From Microbacterium pumilum (GTDB taxonomy: Bacteria; Actinomycetota; Actinomycetes; Actinomycetales; Microbacteriaceae), in assembly GCF_039530225.1 (NCBI RefSeq), contig NZ_BAAAOH010000001.1, forward strand, positions 2,852,001 to 2,916,000: a stretch of DNA of 64,000 nucleotides, in the 5' to 3' direction. The position numbers and the translations under genes were made by a program. Positions 15,266 to 25,973 of the stretch are shown piece by piece (within the stretch, counting starts at the first letter, position 1; each line of letters opens with the position of its first letter). The notes beneath the pieces are model-generated. The model did not search any database. It saw only the letters and a program-made list of their open reading frames with translations, and was not told the origin of the DNA.

Positions 15266-16432
15266 TCAGCCGCCACTGTGGTCGAGCTCCGCTTCGGCAA
15301 GGGCACAGGATGCCTCGACCCCGAGCTCACGGGAGTCGAGCCAGCCGTCGGGCAGTGCGGGTCGCTTCGGAGTGCCCGCGCGTCCGCGCTGTCCCTCGGC
15401 GGCCGCACCGGGGTAGGGCGCGTCGAGCTCGAGGGTCGCGAGCAGCTCGTCGATCTCGGCGAGGCTCGACGCCGTCGCCAGCCTCGCGCGCGTGTCGCCG
15501 CCCACCGGATAGCCCTTGAAGTACCAGGCGACGTGCTTGCGGATATCGCGGCAGCCGCGATCCTCGTCCTCGAAGAACTCGACCAGCAGCTCCGCATGGC
15601 GGCGGAAGGCATCCGCGACGAAGCCCAGGGTGGCGTCCACCTCACCCGCCCCTGAGTCCGTCGAGGGCCCCAAAGCTCGCGCCAGGTCACCGAACAGCCA
15701 GGGTCGGCCGAGGCAGCCACGACCGACCACCACGCCGTCGCACCCGGTCTCGTCCATCATGCGCACGGCATCTTCTGCAGACCATATGTCGCCGTTGCCG
15801 AGTACCGGAACGCTCGTCACGGCCTCTTTGAGCTTCGCGATCGCCGACCAGTCCGCCTGGCCGGAGTAGAACTCGGCAGCTGTCCGGGCGTGCAGCGCGA
15901 CGGCCGCGACTCCGGCGTCCTCGGCGATCCGACCGGCATCGAGGTAGGTGAGATGGTCGGAGTCGATGCCCTTCCGCATCTTCACTGTGAGCGGGATGTC
16001 GCCGGCGGCGCGGGCGGCTCGGGTGACGATGTCTCGGAAGAGCTCGAGCTTCCACGGGAGCGCGGCGCCGCCGCCTTTGCGTGTCACCTTGGGCACCGGG
16101 CATCCGAAGTTCAGATCGATGTGGTCGGCCCGGTCCTCTTCGACGAGCACCCGGACGGCGCCTTCGACAGTCGCCGGGTCGACGCCGTACAGCTGGATCG
16201 ATCGCGGCGTCTCGGACTCGTGGTGGGTGATGAGCCGCATGGTGGTCGCATTGCGCTCCACCAGCGCGCGTGACGTGATCATCTCGCTGACGTACAGTCC
16301 GGCGCCGTATTCGCGGCACAGTCGGCGGAAGGCGGTGTTCGTGATGCCCGCCATCGGCGCGAGCACGACGGGGGCGTCGAGCGCGATCGGACCGATGCGA
16401 AGGGTCCGCTCGGGGGCAAGGGCGATGGTCAC
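15266..16432 (-). CDS. dusB: tRNA-dihydrouridine synthase
   Basis: The 388-residue FMN enzyme reduces uridines in tRNA D-loops. It shows LAPMAGITN, the catalytic Cys in NFGCPVPKV, the FMN-phosphate region NGDIW and the VGRGCLGRPWLF motif. GTG at 16432 lies 6 nt after GAGAAT; an AGGAGG also directly abuts the GTG, too close for normal use. It heads the dusB-dgt-dnaG unit and is divergent from the peroxidase gene. Confidence 0.93.
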   Translation of the reverse strand: MTIALAPERTLRIGPIALDAPVVLAPMAGITNTAFRRLCREYGAGLYVSEMITSRALVERNATTMRLITHHESETPRSIQLYGVDPATVEGAVRVLVEEDRADHIDLNFGCPVPKVTRKGGGAALPWKLELFRDIVTRAARAAGDIPLTVKMRKGIDSDHLTYLDAGRIAEDAGVAAVALHARTAAEFYSGQADWSAIAKLKEAVTSVPVLGNGDIWSAEDAVRMMDETGCDGVVVGRGCLGRPWLFGDLARALGPSTDSGAGEVDATLGFVADAFRRHAELLVEFFEDEDRGCRDIRKHVAWYFKGYPVGGDTRARLATASSLAEIDELLATLELDAPYPGAAAEGQRGRAGTPKRPALPDGWLDSRELGVEASCALAEAELDHSGG

Positions 16433-16438
16433 CCTCCT

Positions 16439-16444
16439 ATTCTC
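16439..16444 (-). promoter_or_regulatory. Possible -10 box of dusB
   Basis: GAGAAT lies exactly 6 nt before the dusB GTG; it is a weaker match than TANNNT, but the spacing is that of the other leaderless genes. Confidence 0.4.
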
Positions 16445-16510
16445 CCAGACATGCGCTGTGCGGGCGGTGCGAGACCCACCGCCGCGCGGCTCCTCCCGAA
16501 GCGGGTGCAT

Positions 16511-16516
16511 TAGCCT
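16511..16516 (+). promoter_or_regulatory. -10 box of a leaderless peroxidase transcript
   Basis: TAGCCT ends 6 nt before the ATG at 16523. Confidence 0.65.
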
Positions 16517-16522
16517 GCATAT

Positions 16523-17026
16523 ATGACAGCGGCCACGCTCACAGACCTTCGCCGGATCCCGTTCCATACGGCCGATGGCGCGACCGCGACGCTGTCGGAC
16601 TACGCCGATGACGTGGTGCTGATCGTCAACGTCGCTTCGAAGTGCGGCCTCACTCCCCAGTACGAGCAGCTCGAGAAGCTGCAGCGCGCGTACGCCGACC
16701 GTGGCTTCACGGTGCTCGGATTCCCGTGCAATCAGTTCATGGGTCAAGAGCCGGGATCGATGGACGAGATCCTCGAGTACTGCTCGGTGACGTGGGGCGT
16801 CAGCTTTCCGATCCTCGACAAGGTGAAAGTTAACGGCGGCAAGGCTGCGCCGATCTACAAGGCTCTCAAGAAGGCGCGGGACGCCGAGGGGAACAAGGGT
16901 CCGGTCGTGTGGAACTTCGAGAAGTTCGTGCTGACGCCACAGGGCGATGTGCACCGCTTCCGCCCGCAGGTGAAGCCCGACGACCCGGCCATCGTCGAGG
17001 TCATCGAGCAGCACCTCCCGCGCTGA
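16523..17026 (+). CDS. Glutathione peroxidase family thiol peroxidase
   Basis: The 167-residue thioredoxin-fold protein has the family catalytic set: C41 in NVASKCGLT, Gln in GFPCNQF and Trp in VVWNFEKF. Bacterial members use Cys rather than selenocysteine and usually take electrons from thioredoxin, which fits an actinobacterium that lacks glutathione. ATG at 16523 has no ribosome binding site and follows TAGCCT by 6 nt. It stands alone, divergent from dusB. Confidence 0.93.
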   Translation: MTAATLTDLRRIPFHTADGATATLSDYADDVVLIVNVASKCGLTPQYEQLEKLQRAYADRGFTVLGFPCNQFMGQEPGSMDEILEYCSVTWGVSFPILDKVKVNGGKAAPIYKALKKARDAEGNKGPVVWNFEKFVLTPQGDVHRFRPQVKPDDPAIVEVIEQHLPR

Positions 17027-17044
17027 CCTCTGCCGGGCGGCGAA

Positions 17045-17719
17045 CTAGGCCTCGACGGACTCGCGGTGCTCGGCCCACACCTGACGGACGATCTGCGTGA
17101 ACGCCTCGGCGGGCTGCGCCCCTGACACGCCGTACTTGCCGTCGATCACGAAGAACGGGACGCCGTTGATTCCGTAGGCCTCGGCCTGCGCCTGGTCGGT
17201 CCGGACGGCGGGCAGGAATCGTCCGCTCTGCAGCGCCTCGCGGGCATCCGCGGCGTTCAGCCCCACGTCCGTCGCGAGGGAGACGAGCTCGTCATCGCGA
17301 CCGAGGTGGCGGCCCTCGGTGAAGTAGGCCGACATCAGGCGCTCGGCGAGGTCGAGCTGGCGGCCCTGCTCCTTGGCGAAGTGGAGCAGCTCGTGCGCCT
17401 TGACGGTGTTCGTGTGCTTGAGCAGATCGAAGCGGTACTCCAGGCCCGCCGCGGCCGCGACACCGGTGACGCGCTCGAGCATCTGCCGCGCCTGATCGGC
17501 CGAGATCCCCTTGTGCTGGGCGAGGTATGCCGACTCGTCGCCCTCGAAGTCGGTCGGGGTGTCGGGCGAGAGCTCGAACGAGTGGTACGTCACCTCCACC
17601 CGAGGAGCGTTGTCATCCGTCGACGCTTCAGCCAATCCCTTCTCGAGATTGCGCTTGCCGATGTAGCACCAGGGGCAGGCGATGTCACTCCACACGTCGA
17701 TCTTGATGGCATCCGTCAT
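17045..17719 (-). CDS. DsbA/FrnE-family thiol oxidoreductase
   Basis: The 224-residue protein has a thioredoxin fold with the motif DIACPWCYIGKRNLE near the N-terminus and the helical insert typical of the FrnE/2-hydroxychromene isomerase-like group. No signal peptide is seen, so it acts in the cytoplasm, probably in disulfide handling or stress. The later GVPFFVIDGKYGVSGAQ segment is the cis-Pro loop and family ending. ATG at 17719 fits the family start. It is convergent with the peroxidase gene, 18 bp apart. Confidence 0.88.
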   Translation of the reverse strand: MTDAIKIDVWSDIACPWCYIGKRNLEKGLAEASTDDNAPRVEVTYHSFELSPDTPTDFEGDESAYLAQHKGISADQARQMLERVTGVAAAAGLEYRFDLLKHTNTVKAHELLHFAKEQGRQLDLAERLMSAYFTEGRHLGRDDELVSLATDVGLNAADAREALQSGRFLPAVRTDQAQAEAYGINGVPFFVIDGKYGVSGAQPAEAFTQIVRQVWAEHRESVEA

Positions 17720-17818
17720 GCCAGGCACAACCGCGTGCGGCCCTCCGGCTATTCCGTCACCGGGCGGGAGCCCTCCGACGCTCGCAGGATTCGCTCGGGG
17801 ACCCATTGCCGGAGGGAG

Positions 17819-18631
17819 TCAGAGCGCAGGCGGCTCGGGGATGTCGACCGCGCCCCCGAAACGGCGATCGCGGTCGAGGTACAGCTCGATCGCGCGCCAG
17901 AGGTCGGTCCGCGAGAAATCCGGCCACAGCGTGTCGAGGAAGACGAACTCGGCGTACGCAGACTCCCACAGCAGGAAGTTGGAGGTGCGCTGCTCGCCGC
18001 TCGAGCGGATGAACAGGTCGACGTCGGGCATGTCGGGCTGATAGAGCCGCTTCTGGATGAGCTTCTCGGTCACCGCAGAGGGCTTGATCCGCCCCGCGGC
18101 GATGTCGTCGCCGATCGCCCGCACCGCGTCGACGAGCTCGACCCGACCGCCGTAGTTCACGCACATCGTGAGGGTCAGCACATCGTTGCCGGCGGTCAGA
18201 CGCTCGGCGAACTGCAGCTCCTTGATGACGCTGGACCACAGGCGCGGGCGTCTTCCCGACCACCGGACGCGGACGCCCCACTCGTTCAGCTGATCGCGGC
18301 GGCGATGAAGCACGTCACGGTTGAACCCCATCAGGAATCGCACCTCGTCAGGCGAGCGAGACCAGTTCTCCGTCGAGAAGGCATACACCGAGAGGTGCTT
18401 GACGCCGGCCTGGATCGCGCCCGCGACGACATCCAGCAGTGCCGACTCCCCCGCCTTGTGACCCTCGATCCGGGTCAGGCCCTGGCGGTTTGCCCATCGC
18501 CCGTTGCCGTCCATCACGATCGCGACGTGCTTCGGCACCGCACCCTTCGGGAAAGCCGGCGGGTACAGCCCCGTCCAGTCCACGGCGCGGTACGCGACGG
18601 CATCCCGGTGCGTGAACGGCTTCGGGGTCAT
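17819..18631 (-). CDS. uppS: Isoprenyl transferase (polyprenyl diphosphate synthase)
   Basis: The 270-residue cis-prenyltransferase makes the long-chain polyprenyl carrier for cell-wall synthesis. Typical motifs are [14 protein letters not shown] with the catalytic Asp, FSTENWSR and [20 protein letters not shown]. The chain length of the product (undecaprenyl or decaprenyl) cannot be read from sequence alone. The start ATG overlaps the recO stop by four bases (ATGA), so recO and uppS are coupled. Confidence 0.94.
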   Translation of the reverse strand: MTPKPFTHRDAVAYRAVDWTGLYPPAFPKGAVPKHVAIVMDGNGRWANRQGLTRIEGHKAGESALLDVVAGAIQAGVKHLSVYAFSTENWSRSPDEVRFLMGFNRDVLHRRRDQLNEWGVRVRWSGRRPRLWSSVIKELQFAERLTAGNDVLTLTMCVNYGGRVELVDAVRAIGDDIAAGRIKPSAVTEKLIQKRLYQPDMPDVDLFIRSSGEQRTSNFLLWESAYAEFVFLDTLWPDFSRTDLWRAIELYLDRDRRFGGAVDIPEPPAL

Positions 18632-19371
18632 CCGTGCGTTCCCGGAGCGCTGAAGGAGACGTGCTCGAGCGAGCGGATGCCGCGCTCGAGGTGCCACTGC
18701 GCGTACGCCGCGACGAGCCCCGACGCCGCGCCGGACGATCCGGCGGATGCGGCATCCACGTCCGCCCAGTCGCCCGAGAGCAGGGACTGCAGCAGCCTCG
18801 CGGTCGACGGATCGACTCGGGCGGATCCGGCGGGCGCGCAATCGCGGCACACCATCCCGCCGAGCTGCGCGACGAACGAGTCGTGCGGTCCGGGTGCACC
18901 GCAGCGGGCGCATTCGGTCAGGCCGGGCGCCCATCCCGAGAGCGACATCGCGCGCAGCAGGTAGGAGTCGAGGATGCTGCGCGATGCGTGATCGCCGGCG
19001 GCGAGGGCTCGCAGCCCGCCGACCAGCAGCAGGTACTGCTCGACTGTCGCCTCGGCCTCATTCAGCCGGTCCGCCGCCTCCACCATGGCGTGCGCCGAGG
19101 TGTAGCGGTCGTAGTGCACCGCGATGTCGGCGCCATACGAGCCCAGCGACTCGGCCTGCTGGACGATGTCGAGCGATCGGCCCTGGTACAGCAGCACGTC
19201 GGCCACCATGAACGGCTCGAGCCGCGCGCCGAACCGCGACGACGTGCGACGAACGCCCTTGGCCACCGCCCGGACCTTGCCGTGACGGCGGCTCAGCATC
19301 GTCACGATCCGATCCGCCTCGCCCAGCTTGTGGGTGCGGAGGACCACGACCTCGTCGCGGTAGGTGGGCAC
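18628..19371 (-). CDS. recO: DNA repair protein RecO
   Basis: RecO helps load RecA at gaps during recombination repair. The 247-residue protein begins with the OB-fold segment [20 protein letters not shown] and has a four-cysteine zinc finger (CARC, then CRDC) in its C-terminal half. Of two adjacent GTG codons, 19371 is preferred because it lies 6 nt after CATAAT and gives the usual PTYRDE start. It is coupled to uppS. Confidence 0.94.
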   Translation of the reverse strand: MPTYRDEVVVLRTHKLGEADRIVTMLSRRHGKVRAVAKGVRRTSSRFGARLEPFMVADVLLYQGRSLDIVQQAESLGSYGADIAVHYDRYTSAHAMVEAADRLNEAEATVEQYLLLVGGLRALAAGDHASRSILDSYLLRAMSLSGWAPGLTECARCGAPGPHDSFVAQLGGMVCRDCAPAGSARVDPSTARLLQSLLSGDWADVDAASAGSSGAASGLVAAYAQWHLERGIRSLEHVSFSAPGTHG

Positions 19372-19377
19372 CACTCA

Positions 19378-19383
19378 ATTATG
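19378..19383 (-). promoter_or_regulatory. -10 box of recO-uppS
   Basis: CATAAT ends 6 nt before the GTG at 19371, pointing to a leaderless message and deciding the recO start. Confidence 0.55.
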
Positions 19384-19462
19384 GCCGCCGCCTCCCCCGC
19401 CGGCTCGGCGGCGCGCACGCAGGTCGACGGCGGTGCGCACCGGTGTCGCGCAGTCGGACGCC

Positions 19463-19468
19463 CACAAT
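19463..19468 (+). promoter_or_regulatory. Possible -10 box of the TRIC-type channel gene
   Basis: CACAAT ends 6 nt before the GTG at 19475. GGAGG lies inside the spacer but is too close to the start to act as a normal ribosome binding site. Confidence 0.45.
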
Positions 19469-19474
19469 GGAGGC

Positions 19475-20161
19475 GTGGATGAGAAGCTCTTCGTTATCCC
19501 GCTGTGGGCGGACCTCATCGCGGTCGGCCTCGGCGGTGTGCAGGGAGCCCTGTTCGCATCCGGATTCCGTGGTCAGCGCCGACTCGACCTGCTCGGAGTC
19601 ACGATCATCGGAATCGTCATGGGCATGGGCGGCGGCCTCATCCGCGATCTGCTGCTGAATGTGACCCCTGTCACCCTGCAGAGCAACTGGTACCTGATCA
19701 CCGCGACCGGAGCCGCATTGGTCGGGATGCTGCTCGCCGGCCTCTTCCGACGTCTCAATGCCGTGATCGTCGGCCTCGACGCCCTCGTGATAGGACTCTT
19801 CGGCGCGTTCGGCACCAGCAAGGCCCTGGTGCTCGGACTGCCACTCATCCCCGCGGTGTTCGTGGGGGTCTGTTCCGCTGTGGGCGGCGGCATCCTGCGC
19901 GACGTGATCATGGGACTTCCGGTCGCCATCATGCATGTCGGCTCGCTCTACGCCGTCGCCGCCGGTGTCGGGTGCCTGGTCGTCGCGACGATGGACGCGT
20001 TCGGCGCCGATCTGGTCGTCGCCGCCTCCGTCGGCGTCGCCGTCACCACCGCCATCCGGCTGCTCGCCGTGATGTTCGACATCTCGCTGCCAGAGCAGCG
20101 CGCACTCCATCTGCGCAAGGTCGCGGTCGAGACCTCTGCGATCCCGATCGTCAAGCAGTGA
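19475..20161 (+). CDS. TRIC-type cation channel (UPF0126)
   Basis: The 228-residue membrane protein consists of two repeats of three helices. Each repeat carries the glycine motif followed by Arg-Asp: GMGGGLIRDLL in the first and AVGGGILRDVI in the second, the hallmark of TRIC/UPF0126 proteins. Structural relatives are potassium-permeable channels; older annotations suggested glycine transport. The GTG start is set by the -10 box 6 nt upstream. It is convergent with the glutamate decarboxylase gene, 3 bp apart. Confidence 0.88.
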   Translation: MDEKLFVIPLWADLIAVGLGGVQGALFASGFRGQRRLDLLGVTIIGIVMGMGGGLIRDLLLNVTPVTLQSNWYLITATGAALVGMLLAGLFRRLNAVIVGLDALVIGLFGAFGTSKALVLGLPLIPAVFVGVCSAVGGGILRDVIMGLPVAIMHVGSLYAVAAGVGCLVVATMDAFGADLVVAASVGVAVTTAIRLLAVMFDISLPEQRALHLRKVAVETSAIPIVKQ

Positions 20162-20164
20162 CGG

Positions 20165-21589
20165 TCAGTGAGTGAAGGTCGAGATCAGTCCCTCGGTCGG
20201 CATCGGTGACTCGAGTGCGTCGAGGTAGGCGACCGCTTCCTGGATGTCGACCACGAGGCTCTCCGCGAGGTTGCGGCTCAGTCCGTTCCGCACCACGATC
20301 CGCTGGACGACGACATCGGTGAGGTCATCGGGCATCGGGTAGGCGGGGATCAGCCAGCCCTTGAGGCGAAGGCGCTCGGACAAGTGATACAGGTTCCACT
20401 TGTCGGTGTAGTCCTTCGTCAGCCGCCACGCGAAGACCGGGATGTCCGTGCCGTCGTTCCACAGGTCGAACGCCGGCATCTTGGCGATCTCGCCGGCGAG
20501 ATAGACGGCGACATCCTGGGATGCCTTCTGCACCTTGTAGTATCCGTCCCACCCCAGGCGCAGGAACAGGTAGTACTGCAGGAGCACCTGGGCGCCCGGT
20601 CGTGAGAAGTTCAGGGCGAAGCTCGGCATGTGGCCGCCGAGATAGGTGACATCGAACACGAGCTCCGCGGGGAGATCGTCGACCGTCCGCCACACCACCC
20701 AGCCGAGGCCCGGGTAGACGAGGCCGTACTTGTGCGCCGAGGTGCTGATCGACGCGACCCGCTCCACACGGAAGTCCCACTCGAGCTCGGGCTGCAGGAA
20801 CGGTGCGATCATGCCGCCGGATGCGCCATCGACGTGAATCGGGATGTCGAGTCCGGTGTCGGCCTGGATCTTGTCGAGCGCCTTCGCGATCTCGGCGACG
20901 GGCTCGTAGACACCCGTGTACGTCACGCCCATGATGGCGACGACGCCGATGGTGTTCTCATCGACGTACTTTTCGAGGTCGTGACCGTCGAGGCACTTGT
21001 GCTCGTCCGTGATCGGGACGTAGCGCGGTTCGACGTCCCAGTAGTTGCAGAACTTCTCCCAGCACACCTGCACGGCGCTCGAGAGGATGAGGTTCGGCTT
21101 CTCGGTCGACGTGCCGGCCGCGCGTCGCGCGAGCTGCCAGCGGCGCTTGAGGGCAAGACCGCCCAGCATGCAGGCTTCCGATGACCCGATCGTCGATGTG
21201 CCGATCGAGTTCTCGGTGTCGGGCGAATTCCACAGCGTCGCGATCATCTTCCAGCAGCGCGTCTCGATGGCCGCGGTCTGCGGGTACTCGTCCTTGTCGA
21301 CCATGTTCTTGTCGGCGGTCTCGGAGTACAGCCGATCGGCGTGGGGATCCATCCACGTGCCGACGAAGGTGGCGAGGTTGAGCCTCGAGTTGCCGTCGAG
21401 CATCGCCTCGTCGTGGACGACCTGGTAGGCCGTCTCGGGGAGGGACTCGCTCGGCGGGAGCTGGTTGAGCGGGAAGTCGGTTGCCTCACCTGCCCGTGCG
21501 AAGAGGGGGTTGAGCTGGTTCTGATCGCCGATACCGGTGAAGGCGTGGGCGGGCTCTGCGCGGTGCGCGGGCTCATTCGTGATCGTCAT
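20165..21589 (-). CDS. gadB: Glutamate decarboxylase
   Basis: This PLP enzyme converts glutamate to GABA, consuming a proton. The 474-residue protein has the PLP-lysine motif SAHKYGLVYPG and HVDGASGG, which places the Asp that contacts the cofactor. No gadC antiporter is adjacent, so a role in acid resistance is not supported by context here; nitrogen or GABA metabolism is equally possible. ATG at 21589 (MTITNE) is preferred over the in-frame ATG at 21598 because TAGCAT lies 7 nt upstream. Confidence 0.94.
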   Translation of the reverse strand: MTITNEPAHRAEPAHAFTGIGDQNQLNPLFARAGEATDFPLNQLPPSESLPETAYQVVHDEAMLDGNSRLNLATFVGTWMDPHADRLYSETADKNMVDKDEYPQTAAIETRCWKMIATLWNSPDTENSIGTSTIGSSEACMLGGLALKRRWQLARRAAGTSTEKPNLILSSAVQVCWEKFCNYWDVEPRYVPITDEHKCLDGHDLEKYVDENTIGVVAIMGVTYTGVYEPVAEIAKALDKIQADTGLDIPIHVDGASGGMIAPFLQPELEWDFRVERVASISTSAHKYGLVYPGLGWVVWRTVDDLPAELVFDVTYLGGHMPSFALNFSRPGAQVLLQYYLFLRLGWDGYYKVQKASQDVAVYLAGEIAKMPAFDLWNDGTDIPVFAWRLTKDYTDKWNLYHLSERLRLKGWLIPAYPMPDDLTDVVVQRIVVRNGLSRNLAESLVVDIQEAVAYLDALESPMPTEGLISTFTH

Positions 21590-21596
21590 GCCGCTC

Positions 21597-21602
21597 ATGC
21601 TA
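21597..21602 (-). promoter_or_regulatory. -10 box of gadB
   Basis: TAGCAT lies 7 nt before the ATG at 21589, in the same arrangement as the aminotransferase gene at 38325. Confidence 0.5.
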
Positions 21603-21664
21603 TTGGGACCGCATCGGGCTCTGCGTCATGCTCCGGGAGTGACGTTCCCACGCACCACCGGCTC

Positions 21665-21670
21665 TACGCT
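21665..21670 (+). promoter_or_regulatory. -10 box of the YrhK-like gene
   Basis: TACGCT ends 6 nt before the ATG at 21677, facing away from the gadB promoter. Confidence 0.6.
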
Positions 21671-21676
21671 CGGATC

Positions 21677-24153
<2,477 letters not shown>

Positions 24154-24175
<22 letters not shown>

Positions 24176-24204
24176 CAGCTAAGGAGAAGCGAGCGTGCAC
24201 GCAT
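24154..24204 (-). CDS. leuL: leuA leader peptide
   Basis: The 16-codon frame reads MRARSLLLSCRDEASI and then TAG. It carries three Leu codons in a row (CTT CTC CTT), rare codons in this GC-rich genome. ATG at 24204 lies exactly 6 nt after TAGCCT, so it is probably translated from the first base of the message. The end overlaps the attenuator stem. Such Leu-rich leaders before leuA are predicted for several actinobacteria. Confidence 0.7.
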
Positions 24205-24210
24205 GCGCCC

Positions 24211-24216
24211 AGGCTA
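24211..24216 (-). promoter_or_regulatory. -10 box of the leuA leader transcript
   Basis: TAGCCT ends 6 nt before the leader peptide ATG. Confidence 0.6.
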
Positions 24217-24275
24217 CACCCGCCGCGCGGCCGGTGCGAACCTCCGAGATCCTGAGACGATCTGCCGAACGCTGA

Positions 24276-24281
24276 CACTCT
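24276..24281 (+). promoter_or_regulatory. Possible -10 box of the lipoprotein gene
   Basis: CACTCT lies 6 nt before the ATG at 24288; the match to TANNNT is weak. Confidence 0.3.
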
Positions 24282-24287
24282 GGGGGT

Positions 24288-24929
24288 ATGACAGGTCATC
24301 GTCGAAACCTTCTCGCGCTCGCGCTGGGCGCGGCATCCGTCATCGCGCTCTCGGGATGCGCGACTCCCTCTGCCGCGCCCGCGGCTTCCGACGCGCCTCC
24401 CGGGCAGTCGCTCGGTTCGCTGTGGCCGGCGCCGCCGGAGGGCGACGTGGTGGCGCAGGGCACGGTGATGGATGTCGACGGCACGGCCGAACTGTGCCTC
24501 GGCGCGGTCGCAGAGTCTTACCCGCCGCAGTGCTCCGGCATCCCCCTCACGAACTGGTCGTGGGACGGCGTCGACGGCTCCGAGACGTCGGGCGACGTGA
24601 CGTGGGGCACGTACGCGGTGCAGGGCACATATGACGGCGAGCAGTTCGCCGTCACGCAGCCGCCCATCATGCTGGCGCTCTATGACCCCATGCCGGCCGC
24701 GGACCCCACCGGCGGAAAGGCAGGCGCGGGTGACGAGGACGAACTGCTGCAGATCCAGGAGTCGCTTCCCGACATCCTGGGCGATGCGTACCTGTCGTCG
24801 TACCCCGAGAACGGCTGGCTTTTCGTGGATGTCGTGTGGGATGACGGCACCTGGCAGGATGCCGCGGACGACGACTACGGCGACGATGTCGTGATCATCC
24901 GCTCCGCGATGCATCCGGTCGACGGGTAG
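24288..24929 (+). CDS. Lipoprotein of unknown function
   Basis: The 213-residue protein starts with a lipoprotein signal: basic MTGHRRN, hydrophobic LLALALGAASVIAL and the lipobox ALSGC, so it is lipid-anchored outside the membrane. The mature part is Pro/Ala-rich at first, then acidic, with LCLGAVAESYPPQC (two cysteines that may pair) and a Trp/Asp-rich end. Similar cell-surface proteins are common in Microbacterium, without a known role. It is convergent with the oxidoreductase gene, with a terminator between. Confidence 0.75.
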   Translation: MTGHRRNLLALALGAASVIALSGCATPSAAPAASDAPPGQSLGSLWPAPPEGDVVAQGTVMDVDGTAELCLGAVAESYPPQCSGIPLTNWSWDGVDGSETSGDVTWGTYAVQGTYDGEQFAVTQPPIMLALYDPMPAADPTGGKAGAGDEDELLQIQESLPDILGDAYLSSYPENGWLFVDVVWDDGTWQDAADDDYGDDVVIIRSAMHPVDG

Positions 24930-24998
24930 CAGCCCCCCGCTTCGCGCCGCGGTTCCGAACCGTCGCGATGCGGCCCCAGGCGCTGACGAGCGCCGCTC

Positions 24999-25030
24999 GC
25001 GCGCCCCGCCATGGCTTCGGCGGGGCGCGC
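24999..25030. terminator. Terminator between the lipoprotein and oxidoreductase genes
   Basis: GCGCGCCCCGCC (24999-25010) and GGCGGGGCGCGC (25019-25030) form a 12-bp stem with an 8-base loop; it can serve both convergent genes and closes the long minus-strand operon. Confidence 0.8.
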
Positions 25031-25042
25031 GGTGCTCTTCGT

Positions 25043-25972
25043 TCAGGGCAGGAGGGCGATCTTGCCGCCCGGATGCCCTTCTGCGAGGAACCGCAGTGCC
25101 GCGGGCGCATCGGCGAGCGGGAACGTGCGCGCGATCGGCACCTCGAGTGCACCGGCACCTGCGAGGTCGATGAGGTGCGCCCGGATCCCGTTGCGGTAGG
25201 CGGCGCTCGCCGGCATGGCCCCGCCGATCGCCAGGATCCCGTCCTGCGCCGCACGGCGCTGCGCCGCGATCGTCACGATCCTCGAGCGATCGGCCACGAG
25301 CTCGAGTGAGGCGTCGACCGCCTCGTCGGTGCCGACGGTGTCGAGAGCTGCGACGATCGGGCCGGCGGCGGCATCCCGCACGCGGTCGACGAGCCCCGGA
25401 CCGTATGCCACTGGGATGCCGCCGTACCGCTTCACGCGCTCGAAGCTCGACGGGCTCGCGGTGCCGACGACACGCGCACCCAGCAGCCGCGCCTGCTGCA
25501 GCACGCTGACGCCCACGGCGCCGGACGCACCGTGTACCACGATGTTCTCGCCGGTGACCACGCCGGTCACATGAAGCATCTCGGACGCGGTCGCACCTGC
25601 CAGCAGCAGGTTCGCGGCCGCCTCGAAAGAGAGCGATTCCGGCTTGGCGAAGACCTTGTCGGCGGCGACGGTGAGCTCGGTGGCGTACCCGCCCTGCACG
25701 CGGAAGGCGATCACCTCGTCGCCGACCTCGACCGTGCCCGATCCGATCCGGGTGCCGGGCCCGATCCCCGTGACCACTCCCGACACCTCGTAGCCGATCG
25801 GAATCGGGAACGTCGCACCCGGCCGCGCGACGTGCTTGTAGTCGGCCGGATTGACTCCCGCCGCCCGCACCAGGATCGTGATTTCGCCCGTTTGCGGAGC
25901 GGGCACGTCGTACTCGGCGAACTCCCACGTGTCGGGACCGCCTGGGGCGGATGCTGTCCATCGCCTGGCCAC
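25043..25972 (-). CDS. Zinc-free quinone oxidoreductase-like MDR protein
   Basis: The 309-residue NADPH-dependent medium-chain dehydrogenase has the GroES-like start (VRAAGVNPADYK), the catalytic-domain GYEVSGVV and the Rossmann motif VVHGASGAVGVSVLQQA. Zinc-binding residues of alcohol dehydrogenases are absent, as in quinone or enone reductases. GTG at 25972 starts one base after the era stop, so it is the last gene of the hrcA-to-era series. The substrate is unknown. Confidence 0.87.
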   Translation of the reverse strand: MARRWTASAPGGPDTWEFAEYDVPAPQTGEITILVRAAGVNPADYKHVARPGATFPIPIGYEVSGVVTGIGPGTRIGSGTVEVGDEVIAFRVQGGYATELTVAADKVFAKPESLSFEAAANLLLAGATASEMLHVTGVVTGENIVVHGASGAVGVSVLQQARLLGARVVGTASPSSFERVKRYGGIPVAYGPGLVDRVRDAAAGPIVAALDTVGTDEAVDASLELVADRSRIVTIAAQRRAAQDGILAIGGAMPASAAYRNGIRAHLIDLAGAGALEVPIARTFPLADAPAALRFLAEGHPGGKIALLP

Positions 25973-25973
25973 G

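Noticed and set aside
17760..17818. Inverted repeat CCCTCCG / CGGAGGG after uppS as a terminator
   Set aside because: The loop is about 45 bases and there is no T-run, so support is too weak.
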